NCBI RefSeq assembly: GCF_002027555.1 | Contig: NZ_MXAP01000056.1 | Span: 1-33,053, forward strand | DNA: 33,053 nucleotides | Source of the DNA: Moraxella equi | GTDB lineage: Bacteria > Pseudomonadota > Gammaproteobacteria > Pseudomonadales > Moraxellaceae | Direction: 5' to 3' | Shown: positions 7,442 through 16,458 of the stretch, piece by piece | Position numbering within the stretch: position 1 is the first letter of the stretch | How the letters are laid out: each line of letters begins with the position of its first letter | Notes under the pieces: generated by a model | Database searches by the model: none | What the model was told of the DNA's origin: nothing | What the model saw: the letters and a program-made list of their open reading frames with translations, nothing else | Made by a program: the position numbers and the translations under genes

Positions 7442-8131
7442 ATGTCTAACACAGCCCACACCGACCCCAAACTTGCCCAAAAACAAGCCGTTGCCAAATC
7501 CACCCTTGCCTACATCGAAGACGGCATGATTTTGGGTGTGGGGACAGGCAGTACGGTAAACTGCTTGATTGAGCTGTTGCCACAGGTTCGCCTAAAAGGG
7601 GCGGTGGCAAGCTCACAAGTGACCGAAGATAAATTAAAAGCCTTAGGCATTGAAATTTTTGATTTAAATGCGGTGGGCGAGCTTGATTTGTACATTGACG
7701 GGGCGGACGAGATAGACGCTCATGGCAACATGATAAAAGGCGGTGGCGGTGCCTTGACCCGTGAGAAAATCGTGGCGGTAGCATCCAAACGCTTTGTGTG
7801 TATGGTGGACGACTCCAAAACAGTCACCAAACTGGGCAAATTCCCTGTGGCGGTGGAAGTACTGCCCCAAGCCCGTTCCTATGTGGCTCGTGAACTGGTC
7901 AAACTCGGGGGCGAGCCTGTCTATCGGGAAGGCTTTGTCACTGATTATGGTAATGTGATTTTGGATACTTATGATTTGGACATCACAGACCCTGCCGAGC
8001 TAGAAAGCACCCTAAACAACATCGTGGGCGTGGTATGTAATGGCATTTTTGCCAGTCAGTCGGCTCACATCATGCTAAAAGCAGGCGATGACGGCGTAAG
8101 TACGGTAAAATTTGACAAGACGACAAGATAA
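7442..8131 (+). CDS. rpiA: ribose-5-phosphate isomerase A
   Basis: A 229-residue cytoplasmic enzyme that interconverts ribose 5-phosphate and ribulose 5-phosphate in the non-oxidative pentose phosphate pathway. Motifs: [12 protein letters not shown] at 32-43 (phosphate loop), SSQVTEDKL at 57-65, [11 protein letters not shown] at 82-92 and [15 protein letters not shown] at 97-111, which contain the catalytic Asp, Lys and Glu. I chose the Met at 7442 rather than the ATG at 7430: GAGA lies 7-8 bases ahead of it, a possible -10 box (TAAAAT at 7410-7415) would put the transcript start close to 7430, and the shorter form matches the family. trpG starts 28 bases after the stop, so the two are probably co-transcribed; ribose 5-phosphate is the precursor of the PRPP used by TrpD. 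Confidence 0.96.
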   Translation: MSNTAHTDPKLAQKQAVAKSTLAYIEDGMILGVGTGSTVNCLIELLPQVRLKGAVASSQVTEDKLKALGIEIFDLNAVGELDLYIDGADEIDAHGNMIKGGGGALTREKIVAVASKRFVCMVDDSKTVTKLGKFPVAVEVLPQARSYVARELVKLGGEPVYREGFVTDYGNVILDTYDLDITDPAELESTLNNIVGVVCNGIFASQSAHIMLKAGDDGVSTVKFDKTTR

Positions 8132-8159
8132 AGCAAATAAAAAAAAATAAGGATTTGAC

Positions 8160-8783
8160 ATGCTCTTAATGATAGATAACTACTGCAGTTTTACTTACAA
8201 CATTGTTCAGTATTTTGGCGAGTTAAAGCAGGATATTGTGGTAAAACGCAACAACGAGATTACCCTTGATGAGATAACCGCTCTTGCACCACAAGCCATT
8301 ATCTTAGGGCCCGGCCCTTGCACACCGACCGAGGCGGGGGTTACGGTGCCGATTTTGACGCATTTTGGCGGAAAAATTCCCATTTTGGGTGTGTGCTTGG
8401 GTCATCAAGCCATTGGGCAAGCCTTTGGGGGCGATGTCGTGCGAGCAGGCGAGGTCATGCACGGACGATTATCAGACGTGTATCATGATGATGTGGGCGT
8501 ATTTCACGATTTGCCAAACCCTGTGTCGGTGGTGCGGTATCATTCGCTGGTCATTGACAAAGCCACGTTGCCTGAGTGCTTAGAAATCACCGCTTGGACA
8601 CAAAATGCAGACGGCTCTATGGGCGAGATTATGGCTGTTCGCCATAAAGAGCTAGACATTGAAGGCGTGCAATTTCACCCAGAGTCTATTTTAAGCGAGC
8701 ATGGTTATCAGCTTTTTAATAACTTTTTAAAACGCTGTGGGCTTGCTGTGCTAGATGATGAAAATTTACCAACGGTGGCGTGA
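8160..8783 (+). CDS. trpG: anthranilate synthase component II / aminodeoxychorismate synthase glutaminase
   Basis: A 207-residue class I glutamine amidotransferase that supplies ammonia to anthranilate synthase (TrpE), and in many bacteria also to p-aminobenzoate synthesis. The catalytic triad is present: Cys in [15 protein letters not shown] near 78-92, and His-Glu in [13 protein letters not shown] near 172-184. [11 protein letters not shown] near 51-61 is the typical oxyanion region. The conserved N-terminal DNYDSFTYN motif reads DNYCSFTYN, with Cys at residue 9 in place of the almost invariant Asp. AAGGA lies 8 bases before the ATG. trpD and trpC follow after repeat-bearing gaps. Whether it is called trpG or pabA cannot be settled from sequence, but the trpDC neighbours favour trpG. 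Confidence 0.95.
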   Translation: MLLMIDNYCSFTYNIVQYFGELKQDIVVKRNNEITLDEITALAPQAIILGPGPCTPTEAGVTVPILTHFGGKIPILGVCLGHQAIGQAFGGDVVRAGEVMHGRLSDVYHDDVGVFHDLPNPVSVVRYHSLVIDKATLPECLEITAWTQNADGSMGEIMAVRHKELDIEGVQFHPESILSEHGYQLFNNFLKRCGLAVLDDENLPTVA

Positions 8784-8830
8784 TTTTTTTTAAATATCAT
8801 TATTTTAAACCCATTTAACTAAAGTGGAAA

Positions 8831-8898
8831 TTGTAGAGGCAAATTGCAATTTGCCCTGTGATGATGTATAAATTTGGGCGTTGTATTCCCCCTACAAA
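8831..8898. repeat. palindromic intergenic repeat between trpG and trpD
   Basis: Left end TTGTAGAGGCAAAT, followed by a hairpin-forming GGCAAATTGCAATTTGCC; right end CCCCCTACAA then ATCTGTCC. The ends are inverted to each other. It belongs to the family also found at 10018, 15513 and 16325. Confidence 0.75.
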
Positions 8899-8946
8899 TC
8901 TGTCCAACATATGATAAATTAACCCAAAAAATTTAAAAGGAAATCC

Positions 8947-10008
8947 ATGTTAGAAAATGACCACGACATTCACGCCTTTTTGGTACGCACCCTAAACACC
9001 CTAATCAATGGCGAAAACCTAAGCGATGACGATACCGCCACGCTCATGACCCTTATCATGACAGGCAAATGCCCCGATGTGCTACTGTCCGCCATTATCA
9101 CGGCATGGCGTATCAAGGGCGAGACGGTGGACGAGGTTGCCATTTCTGCTCGTGTTATGCGGTCGTTTGCCAATGCCGTTACTTTGGACGTGGATAATAC
9201 GGTGGACATTGTGGGAACGGGCGGAGATGGGGCGAATTTGTTCAACGTATCCACAGCGTCCGCCTTTGTGGTGGCGGTCTGTGGCAGTGTGGTCGCCAAG
9301 CACGGTAGCACGGGCGTGTCAAGCCGTTCAGGTGCGTCCGATTTGCTCACAAGTGCAGGCACAAACCTTGCCCTTGACCCAAGCCAAGTTGCCGACTGTG
9401 CCAAAAATACAGGGGTGTGCTTTATGTTCGCCCCCAATCATCACCCTGCCATGCGTCATGCCAAGGCGGTACGTGGGGCGTTGAAGGTGCGGACGATTTT
9501 TAATATCTTAGGGCCTTTGACCAATCCTGCGTCCGCCCCCAATAGCTTGCTTGGGGTCTATGATGTGGCATTGTGCGAAAAGCTCGCTCAAGTCATGGGC
9601 AAACTTGGCAGTCGCCATGTGTGGGTCGTGCATTCTGATGACGGCTTGGACGAGATAAGCCTTGCCACACCCACAACGGTATCGGAATACAAGAACGGCA
9701 AGGTAACCACCTTTAAAATTGCCCCCACCGATGTCGGCATTGCCATGCAGTCGCTTGACGGCTTGTCGGTTGGCTCGTCTGATGAAAGTTTTGACCTTAT
9801 CAAATCCGCCCTACAAGGACAAACCGACCCACGCACCCAAAAGGCGTGTGATATTATCGCCCTAAATGCAGGGGCAAGCCTGTATCTGTCAGGGGTGTCA
9901 GACAACTTTAAAGACGGTGTCGCCCTTGCCAAACAAGCCCTAGCAAGTGGTAAGGCATGGCAAAAAATGCAGGAATTTGTGACATTTACCCAGACGTTTA
10001 ACGCCTAA
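8947..10008 (+). CDS. trpD: anthranilate phosphoribosyltransferase
   Basis: A 353-residue enzyme that joins anthranilate and PRPP to give phosphoribosyl-anthranilate, the second committed step of tryptophan synthesis. The PRPP loop GTGGDGANLFNVSTAS is at 90-105 and the substrate region RTIFNILGPLTNPA is intact. HSDDGLDEISLATPT carries the DE metal-binding pair. The usual KHGNR(A/G)VSS(K/R)SG loop instead reads KHGSTGVSSRSG at 118-129: the Asn and Arg after KHG are replaced by Ser and Thr. AAAGGAAA lies just before the ATG. It is separated from trpG by 163 bases that hold a palindromic repeat. The same strand and pathway suggest one transcription unit, possibly with internal promoters. Confidence 0.96.
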   Translation: MLENDHDIHAFLVRTLNTLINGENLSDDDTATLMTLIMTGKCPDVLLSAIITAWRIKGETVDEVAISARVMRSFANAVTLDVDNTVDIVGTGGDGANLFNVSTASAFVVAVCGSVVAKHGSTGVSSRSGASDLLTSAGTNLALDPSQVADCAKNTGVCFMFAPNHHPAMRHAKAVRGALKVRTIFNILGPLTNPASAPNSLLGVYDVALCEKLAQVMGKLGSRHVWVVHSDDGLDEISLATPTTVSEYKNGKVTTFKIAPTDVGIAMQSLDGLSVGSSDESFDLIKSALQGQTDPRTQKACDIIALNAGASLYLSGVSDNFKDGVALAKQALASGKAWQKMQEFVTFTQTFNA

Positions 10009-10017
10009 AATAGGATA

Positions 10018-10042
10018 TGTAGGGGCAAATTGCAATTCGCCC
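10018..10042. repeat. short half-copy of the palindromic repeat between trpD and trpC
   Basis: TGTAGGGGCAAATTGCAATT followed by CGCCC. GGGCAAATTG and CAATTCGCCC form a hairpin with a single mismatch. It lies in the 78-base gap between trpD and trpC, before the trpC ribosome site, so it would be present in the intercistronic mRNA. Confidence 0.72.
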
Positions 10043-10086
10043 AAATTATATTTTCAAATTTAAAAAAATTTTAAAAGGAAAAAACC

Positions 10087-10905
10087 ATGTCCACCCCCAC
10101 CATTTTACAAAAAATTATTGCCACCAAACACCAAGAAATCGCCCATGCTCGTACCCAAATCAGCCTTGATGAATTAAAACAAAAAGCCAAATCCACCCCT
10201 GCTGTGCGTGGTTTTGCCAAAGCCCTACGAACGGTGAAGCAAGGCAAAATTGGCGTGATTAGCGAGATAAAAAAGGCAAGCCCGTCCAAAGGCGTGATTT
10301 GCCAAAATTTTGACCCCATTGCCACCGCCCAAGGCTATGAGTCGGCAGGAGCGACTTGTTTGTCTGTTTTGACTGACCGTGAGTATTTTTTGGGGCATGA
10401 TGACTATCTTATCCAAGCCAAAAACGCTTGTAATTTGTCTGCCTTGCGTAAAGATTTTATGGTGGACGAGTACCACATTTATGAAAGTCGCACGCTCGGG
10501 GCGGATTGTATTTTGCTTATCATGGCGTGCCTTGATGATGAGACCGTGGCACACCTGCACAAGGTGGCGATAGAGCTTGGCATGGACGTGCTGATTGAGA
10601 TTCATGATGAAAATGAGCTAGCTCGTGCATTGAAATTGCCCAAATCCACCCACAACATTTATGGCATCAATAACCGCAATCTTAATACCTTTGATGTGGA
10701 TTTGAACACGTCTATTCGCCTTGCTAAGACCTTGCGTGAAAATGTGGGCGATGACGCACTTATTGTCAGCGAAAGTGGCATTCATGGGGCGGACGATGTA
10801 CACCTGATGCAGTCGCATGGCATTCATCACTTCCTTATCGGTGAGCAATTTATGAAAACGGACAATGCAGGGCTTGCGTTGGAGAAATTGCTAAAAAGCA
10901 TATAA
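10087..10905 (+). CDS. trpC: indole-3-glycerol phosphate synthase
   Basis: A 272-residue TIM-barrel enzyme that closes the ring of carboxyphenylamino-deoxyribulose phosphate to indole-3-glycerol phosphate, with loss of CO2 and water. Visible active-site pieces in order: SEIKKASPSKG near 59-69 (catalytic Lys), LRKDFMVDEYHIYE near 119-132 (second Lys), VLIEIHDENEL near 166 (Glu), INNRNLNTF near 194 (Asn) and SESGIHGADDV near 225 (Ser and phosphate site). It is monofunctional; no TrpF domain follows. AAAAGGAAA lies in front of the ATG. It ends the rpiA-trpGDC run and is followed at once by a strong hairpin terminator, so the operon probably ends here. Confidence 0.97.
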   Translation: MSTPTILQKIIATKHQEIAHARTQISLDELKQKAKSTPAVRGFAKALRTVKQGKIGVISEIKKASPSKGVICQNFDPIATAQGYESAGATCLSVLTDREYFLGHDDYLIQAKNACNLSALRKDFMVDEYHIYESRTLGADCILLIMACLDDETVAHLHKVAIELGMDVLIEIHDENELARALKLPKSTHNIYGINNRNLNTFDVDLNTSIRLAKTLRENVGDDALIVSESGIHGADDVHLMQSHGIHHFLIGEQFMKTDNAGLALEKLLKSI

Positions 10906-10919
10906 ATACTACACAAACC

Positions 10920-10950
10920 AAAACCCCACACCACACGGCATGGGGTTTTT
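10920..10950. terminator. intrinsic terminator between trpC and the PreP-like gene
   Basis: Arms AAAACCCCA (10920-10928) and TGGGGTTTT (10941-10949) with a 12-base loop, followed by T. It lies between the convergent trpC (+) and peptidase (-) genes, and the A-rich left side may let it work in both directions. Confidence 0.8.
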
Positions 10951-10968
10951 GCTTGACTTAAAACAATC

Positions 10969-13932
10969 TTAACCAATCTTATGGCAATCAAACCCAAGCT
11001 CTGCCATTTGACTTTCTTTTTCAAGCGGGGCAAGGCTCGCCTTAACATGGGGCTTGTCTTTTAGATAAGTGCGTGCCACTCGTTTTAGGTCGTCTATCGT
11101 AACCGCCAACAGCTTGGCTCGTATGGCCTCTTGCATCTCTTTGGTGCGTCCGTGTAGCTCACTAAAACACGCCTTGACCGCCTCGCCTGCTGGGGACGCA
11201 GGTTTATCCATACCGCCGATAATCCCCAAAATCGCCTCCTCCAACTTATCAGCGTCATGGTCGTTATTAAGCAGCCAGTCAATACTCTTTTCAAAATGAA
11301 GAAAAGTCGCCACGCAGTGCGGGTCTCGGTAACTATAAAAGCGAAAACTTGCCGAATTGGCATCAAAACTCGCCCCACCACCATACGCTCCGCCTTTTTC
11401 ACGGATTGCCGAATGCAGATAGCCATTTCTTAAAAACGGAGCCAGCACTGTCAAGGCAGGTGTGTCCTCATGCCCCGATGTGGTCGCAGGGTAGGCTGTG
11501 GCATTATGATAGACATTGGTGGCGATAAGCCATGCGATGTCTTTATTGTCATCGCTGTTAGAAAGCTCATCAAACGCTAGCGTATCATGTACTACGACAG
11601 ACGATTTGACAGGCTTATGCGGTGTGTTTAGCACGTCTTTTATCACCGCCTTTAACTCGTCCGCCTTGTCCGCCTCACACACCAAAATCACGTCTTTGGG
11701 CAGGTTTTGTACTTGCTCATGGATTTGGGCTAGGCGTGCTGATAGCGTTTGCCAAACCGCTTGGTCGGTTTCACTTTGTTTTAAAAATGACTTTAATGCC
11801 GACAGGGCAGGTAAGCCCGAATAACGGTATTCTAACGATGATAATTTGCTCATGCTCCGACTGGCGGTCTGAATGGCGTAGCTGTGTCCGCTTGCTGATA
11901 GGCGTGATTGCCAAGACGCTTGTTTTTGCTGTAACAGCTCGCTCATGCGGTCAGTTTCGGTGAAAATGGTGTTGTTTAGCACGTCGCTTACCAGCTCCAC
12001 CGCCTCAGGCTTACGAGCTAAGGCACGGGTCGCCACTACTAGATAGCTTGTCATCGCCTCCTTATCATGGCGGTCGGTACGCTGTGAAATGCGAGCAGTA
12101 ACGCCTGATGAAACGGACGCTTGCACCGCTTGGAACGTGCGTGCGTCATACCTATCCGTACCTAGCTCGGACAACAGCCCTAGATATAGGGGCAGCAGCG
12201 GATTATTTAAAATGCCTAAATTATCATTTAAATCAAGCACTACTTGATAATAATACAGTCCATTTGTCCCTGCATGATACTCATAAAGTGTACGTTCGTC
12301 TTGCCCAATGGTTATCGGCTGTTTGTTGGCGTGGGCGAATTTTATCGCTTTGGGAATGTCATCTAGCCCCACTTTTGGCAAAATATCCACGTCATCTATC
12401 ATTGCTTGGCGTGTGGCAAGCTCGGTAGACTTTTGGCGAATAAGTACCTTATCATCATCGCTTAACGAGTCATTTAGCTTATCCAAACTTGCCTTTTCGT
12501 CATCTATCAAGCGTTGGGCTTTGTCCTTATCAGGCGATAGAGTTAAGCGAACTCGGTGCGGGTTGTCAATCAGGTGCGTTTTGATGAGATTTTGCACCCA
12601 ATTTGGCTCTTTGACCTGCTCCGATAGCCACGACAAATGTTCATCAATCTCCCACATGTCCACAGGATTACCGCCATGCAGTGCCGTACCAAACCCCTCA
12701 AGCATGAGTGTCAAGCCATAAGGCATACTGTCGCCCCCGATGTGGCGTTGGTCTAGCTCTATCTGATGCAAAATGGTTTGTATGGTCTCATTATCAATGG
12801 GGTTTTCTGCCACAGAACGAAGTAGCTCCAAAATGCCGTTTTCCACGTCATCGGCAAGCTCACGCTCCGAGCCACGCACGCCTGCATAAAACGCCATCTC
12901 ATAATGACTGTCGTCCAAGCCCAGTAGCGGACTTGCGGACGTGCCAAGTGGCGAGCTGTCAAGATACGCTCTTAGGGGCGAACCTGCATGTTCTATCAGC
13001 ACGCCCTCCATGAGGCGAAGTGCCAGACGCTGTTTGGGGTCGGTAATGCTTGGTAGTAGCCACGCCAACACGTTATGGGTCATTTTCTCGCCACTCACGT
13101 CAGCGGTATAAGTGTCATAGACTTGCACAGGCTCATTTAGACGAGTCTCGGTCATGGAGACGAACTTTTTGCCACGAGACGGCTTTTCAGCATCATCAAA
13201 ACGCACTAGGGCATCATCGTGCAGGCGTGCTTGAATGTCCGCCACATCAATGTCGCCAAAACTCATGATAATGGCGTTGGACGGATGATAATGAGTCTTG
13301 TGAAAATTGACCAAATCAGCATGGGTCAGCTTCACAATCTCTTTTGGGTCGCCCCCTGAGTTATAATGATAAGTCGTGGTCGGATACAGGTGTGGTGCCA
13401 AAGCATAGTAAAGCTGGTCAATCTCGCCACTCATCGCCCCTTTCATCTCATTAAAGACAATGCCGTGATATTCAGGTCGCCCCTGCTTGTCAAGCTCCAA
13501 ACGAATGCCTTCTTGGGCAAAGTCTAACTCGTGAATGTTGGGGAAAAACACCGCATCAAGATAGACGGATAATAGGTTAAAATAATCGTTTTTGTTTTGA
13601 CTGGCAAAGGGGTACACCGTCCAATCACTTGCCGTCATGGCGTTCATAAAGGTCTGCAATGACCGCTTAATCATGCTAAAAAATGGGTCTCGTACAGGGT
13701 ATTTTTGTGAACCGCACAAGACAACGTGTTCTAGGATATGAGCTTCGCCCCGAGAAGTCATGGGCTGAGTGGCAAAGCCAATCATCAAGGCGTTTTCGTC
13801 ATTATCACATGCCAGATGATAATGAGTTGCCCCTGTGTCAGTATGCTCGCAAAGTAGCACCGTGATATCAAGGGCTTCTATGTGGTGCTTAGATTTTAGG
13901 GTAAAGGCAGGGTGTAGGTTAAGATTTGTCAT
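10969..13932 (-). CDS. M16C peptidase, presequence protease (PreP)-like
   Basis: A 987-residue oligopeptidase of the PreP/Cym1 branch of insulinase-like zinc proteases, which degrade free peptides up to several tens of residues inside a closed chamber. The inverted zinc motif H65-I-L-E-H69 is intact within GEAHILEHVVLCGS, followed by SQKYPVRDPFFSMIKRSLQTFMNAMTASDWT, the classic PreP signature. The EGIRLE helix near 140 supplies the third zinc ligand region. The C-terminal half carries YGGGASFDANSASFRFYSYRDP, where the Tyr and Arg contact substrate. No signal peptide is seen, so it is probably cytoplasmic, unlike the pair at 3028-6182. GGAA lies 6 bases before the ATG. Length is full for the family. 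Confidence 0.95.
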   Translation of the reverse strand: MTNLNLHPAFTLKSKHHIEALDITVLLCEHTDTGATHYHLACDNDENALMIGFATQPMTSRGEAHILEHVVLCGSQKYPVRDPFFSMIKRSLQTFMNAMTASDWTVYPFASQNKNDYFNLLSVYLDAVFFPNIHELDFAQEGIRLELDKQGRPEYHGIVFNEMKGAMSGEIDQLYYALAPHLYPTTTYHYNSGGDPKEIVKLTHADLVNFHKTHYHPSNAIIMSFGDIDVADIQARLHDDALVRFDDAEKPSRGKKFVSMTETRLNEPVQVYDTYTADVSGEKMTHNVLAWLLPSITDPKQRLALRLMEGVLIEHAGSPLRAYLDSSPLGTSASPLLGLDDSHYEMAFYAGVRGSERELADDVENGILELLRSVAENPIDNETIQTILHQIELDQRHIGGDSMPYGLTLMLEGFGTALHGGNPVDMWEIDEHLSWLSEQVKEPNWVQNLIKTHLIDNPHRVRLTLSPDKDKAQRLIDDEKASLDKLNDSLSDDDKVLIRQKSTELATRQAMIDDVDILPKVGLDDIPKAIKFAHANKQPITIGQDERTLYEYHAGTNGLYYYQVVLDLNDNLGILNNPLLPLYLGLLSELGTDRYDARTFQAVQASVSSGVTARISQRTDRHDKEAMTSYLVVATRALARKPEAVELVSDVLNNTIFTETDRMSELLQQKQASWQSRLSASGHSYAIQTASRSMSKLSSLEYRYSGLPALSALKSFLKQSETDQAVWQTLSARLAQIHEQVQNLPKDVILVCEADKADELKAVIKDVLNTPHKPVKSSVVVHDTLAFDELSNSDDNKDIAWLIATNVYHNATAYPATTSGHEDTPALTVLAPFLRNGYLHSAIREKGGAYGGGASFDANSASFRFYSYRDPHCVATFLHFEKSIDWLLNNDHDADKLEEAILGIIGGMDKPASPAGEAVKACFSELHGRTKEMQEAIRAKLLAVTIDDLKRVARTYLKDKPHVKASLAPLEKESQMAELGFDCHKIG

Positions 13933-14129
13933 GAATGGTTCCGTGATTAAAAAATGCTATATTGTGGCAAAAATTTGCAATTTAAACAAGGCTTTTGTAA
14001 ATTTTGATAAAAATTCTTGTTTTTATGATTAACTTTTATACTACTGAAAAAGTATTGAATTAGAGAATAATTTGGCGGTATACTTAGGATTATTTTTTCT
14101 TATCATTTTAATTTTAAAAGGCAATCATC

Positions 14130-15482
14130 ATGAGCTACTTTGGCACAGACGGCATTCGTGGGGCATTTGGACAATTTCCCATTACCCCTGATTTTTTACT
14201 GCGACTTGGCTATGCCACAGGGCAGGTTTTGTGTCAAGAAAATGAGGGCAAACGCCCAAGCGTGGTCATTGGCAAAGACACTCGCATTTCAGGCTATGTC
14301 ATCGAATCCGCCTTGCAAGCAGGATTTCACTCGGCAGGCGTGGACGTACACCTACTCGGGCCTTTGCCAACACCTGCCATTGCTCATTTGGCAAGAAGTT
14401 TTCATGCCGATATGGGCGTGGTCATCTCGGCAAGCCACAACCCTTATGGTGACAATGGCGTAAAGTTTTTTTCAGGCGAAGGCAAAAAAATCTCAGACGA
14501 AACCCAATCCGCCATTAACGCCAAATTGGAAGAGATGATACATGGCGACACACTTTCACGCCTTGAACACTACCCCACCGAGCTTGGCAAAAGCTACCGC
14601 ATTGATGACGCTAAGGGGCGTTATATTGAGTACTGCAAAGGCTCATTCCCCTACCAATACGACCTGCGTGGGCTGACCATTGTGGTGGACTGTGCCAACG
14701 GAGCAGGGTACAGCGTTGCCCCACGGGTTTTGCGTGAGCTTGGGGCAAGTGTCATCGCTCATGCCAACACGCCAAACGGTACAAATATTAATGCGGGCTG
14801 CGGTTCAACCCACCCCGAAGCCTTGCAACGCCTAGTGCTAGAACACAATGCCGATTTGGGCATTGCCCTAGACGGAGACGGCGACCGTATTGTGATGGTG
14901 GATGAAAACGGACAAATTTTGGACGGCGACAGCATTTTGTACATTCTTGCCAATGGGGCAGACGAAACCCCAAAAGGCGTGGTCGGTACGCTGATGAGTA
15001 ACATGGCACTTGAAAACTTACTTAAAAATCAAGGTATTAACTTTGTGCGTGCCAAAGTGGGCGACCGCTACGTCATGCAAGAACTTGAAAAATATGGTTA
15101 CGCCATTGGTGGAGAATCGTCTGGACACATTTTATGTCTTGACAAGTCCCGCACGGGCGATGCCATTGTAGCAGGCTTGCAGGTGCTGGCGGTTTTGGTC
15201 AAAAAAGGCGGTAAACTCTCCGATTTAACAAAGGGTTACACCCCATACCCCCAAACGCTTATCAACGTCCGTCTAGCCAAAATGAGCGACCCTTATGACA
15301 ATGACGAGCTAAAATCCGCCTTCGCCCAAGCCGAGAGCGAGCTTGGCAGTACAGGGCGACTATTGATTCGTAAATCAGGCACCGAGCCTGTGATTCGGGT
15401 CATGGTAGAATCCCAAAATGGCGAGACGGCACAAACATTGGCAACGTCATTGGCGGATAAGGTAAAGGCGGTGTTGGGGTGA
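14130..15482 (+). CDS. glmM: phosphoglucosamine mutase
   Basis: A 450-residue enzyme converting glucosamine 6-phosphate to glucosamine 1-phosphate for UDP-GlcNAc, hence for peptidoglycan and lipooligosaccharide. It opens with YFGTDGIRG. The phospho-serine loop is [12 protein letters not shown], with the phosphorylated Ser at residue 102. The magnesium loop is [11 protein letters not shown] near 247-257, the sugar-binding motif GGESSGH lies near 326, and the phosphate-binding loop [14 protein letters not shown] is near 411-424. AAAAGG lies 9 bases before the ATG. It stands as a single gene with 197 bases of AT-rich DNA upstream and a palindromic repeat downstream. Confidence 0.98.
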   Translation: MSYFGTDGIRGAFGQFPITPDFLLRLGYATGQVLCQENEGKRPSVVIGKDTRISGYVIESALQAGFHSAGVDVHLLGPLPTPAIAHLARSFHADMGVVISASHNPYGDNGVKFFSGEGKKISDETQSAINAKLEEMIHGDTLSRLEHYPTELGKSYRIDDAKGRYIEYCKGSFPYQYDLRGLTIVVDCANGAGYSVAPRVLRELGASVIAHANTPNGTNINAGCGSTHPEALQRLVLEHNADLGIALDGDGDRIVMVDENGQILDGDSILYILANGADETPKGVVGTLMSNMALENLLKNQGINFVRAKVGDRYVMQELEKYGYAIGGESSGHILCLDKSRTGDAIVAGLQVLAVLVKKGGKLSDLTKGYTPYPQTLINVRLAKMSDPYDNDELKSAFAQAESELGSTGRLLIRKSGTEPVIRVMVESQNGETAQTLATSLADKVKAVLG

Positions 15483-15512
15483 TTTTTAAATCATAGATAA
15501 TTTAAAATGGGT

Positions 15513-15582
15513 GTGTGGGGTAAATTGAATTTACCTTATGGTAAATTTAACATTTGGGCGAATAAATTGCCCCTACATATCC
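15513..15582. repeat. palindromic intergenic repeat after glmM
   Basis: Left end GTGTGGGGTAAATTGAATTT with ACC following; right end GGGCGAATAAATTGCCCC then TACATATCC. It has the same inverted ends and trailing TATCC tag as the copies at 8831 and 16325. Confidence 0.72.
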
Positions 15583-15653
15583 AATTTTAAAATCTATATT
15601 TAAAAATACTCTTAAATAAAAATATCATTTTAATATTTAAAAGAGAAAAACTC

Positions 15654-15935
15654 ATGATATTAGACCTCCCCCCAACCACCATAGAGCTAATTACCGCCAA
15701 AGCCGAGCAAGCAGGTATGACGGTTGATGAACTTTTGTTATCCACCTTTGCCAAAGATGATGAAGATGCTTATTATGATTGGTTTTATCAACATCATTTT
15801 GATATAGAACGCTTAACAAAAGCCATTGGCGAAACCGATGAAAACGGATGTGCCAAGCATACTGTTAGCCTACCCAAAGGACTGGCAAAAGATAAAGAAG
15901 CATTTAGAGCATGGGTAAAAGCCAATGCAAGTTAA
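15654..15935 (+). CDS. small hypothetical protein, possible antitoxin
   Basis: A 93-residue acidic protein. The N-terminus (IELITAKAEQAGMTVDELLLSTF) looks like a ribbon-helix-helix or similar short DNA-binding/dimerisation segment, and the C-terminal half (GLAKDKEAFRAWVKANAS) is amphipathic, as in antitoxins. It overlaps the next gene by 11 bases, an arrangement typical of toxin-antitoxin pairs. GAGA precedes the ATG by about 9 bases. Flanking palindromic repeats on both sides (15513-15582 and 16325-16392) mark the pair off from glmM and pdxH. I do not recognise the family with certainty; the antitoxin call rests on size, order and overlap. Confidence 0.7.
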   Translation: MILDLPPTTIELITAKAEQAGMTVDELLLSTFAKDDEDAYYDWFYQHHFDIERLTKAIGETDENGCAKHTVSLPKGLAKDKEAFRAWVKANAS

Positions 15936-16284
15936 TTTCTCATTATATTTTTTGCGATTGCTTGATAAATTGGACGAGCAAAACCAAGATAGGGTTGCTG
16001 AATTTATCAATCATGTGGAGCAAAATGGCTTATATGGATTGGCAGGACGTAATAAATCCTCCGCCCCACAAAATCCCCACACCAAAAAAGAGCGAGCTAA
16101 TTTTAATCACGCTCAAAAATATTGTCTTTGGCATTACCATATTGGCATACCTAATTATACAGGCGAGTTTGGCGATATGATAAGCGAATACATTTTGCAT
16201 TATCAACGTTTTGATGATGAAATTGTGATTGTGGATATCAGCTCTCACCCGCCTTTTGAATTGCCAAGCATAGATAAATTATAA
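15925..16284 (+). CDS. small hypothetical protein, possible YafO-like type II toxin
   Basis: A 119-residue protein beginning inside the preceding gene. Its arrangement recalls YafO-type mRNA-interferase toxins: an N-terminal helical part (LRLLDKLDEQNQDRVAEFINHVEQNGLYGL), a GRN segment, then beta strands KYCLWHYHIGIP, ISEYILHYQRF and EIVIVDISSHPPFELPS. The order of a small helical domain followed by a RelE-like sheet fits, but the similarity to YafO is by eye and weak. No strong ribosome site is present, which is consistent with coupling to the upstream gene. An overlapping alternative frame (15911-16180) is less plausible. Confidence 0.68.
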   Translation: MQVNFSLYFLRLLDKLDEQNQDRVAEFINHVEQNGLYGLAGRNKSSAPQNPHTKKERANFNHAQKYCLWHYHIGIPNYTGEFGDMISEYILHYQRFDDEIVIVDISSHPPFELPSIDKL

Positions 16285-16324
16285 ATTGGCATTATTCAAT
16301 TAAGGTAATTTTGTATTATGAGTG

Positions 16325-16392
16325 TGTAGGGGCGAATGACATTCGCCCAAAAAATAATATTTATATAAGGTAAATTGCAATTTGCCCCTACA
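16325..16392. repeat. palindromic intergenic repeat before pdxH
   Basis: The clearest copy. TGTAGGGGC (16325-16333) and GCCCCTACA (16384-16392) are perfect inverted ends. Each end forms its own small hairpin: GGGCGAATGACATTCGCCC on the left and GGTAAATTGCAATTTGCC on the right. A TCTATCC tag follows the right end. Confidence 0.8.
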
Positions 16393-16458
16393 AATCTATC
16401 CAAAGGTGTTGTTGATTAACAATGCCGAAATTTTAATAATCAACCAAAGGTAACCACT

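Noticed and set aside
11069..13268. Several long antisense open frames opposite the PreP-like gene
   Set aside because: They are shadows of the strongly supported minus-strand gene and show no family resemblance.
15911..16180. Alternative frame overlapping the possible toxin
   Set aside because: It shares most of its length with the 15925-16284 gene, which has the more protein-like composition and better overlap arrangement.
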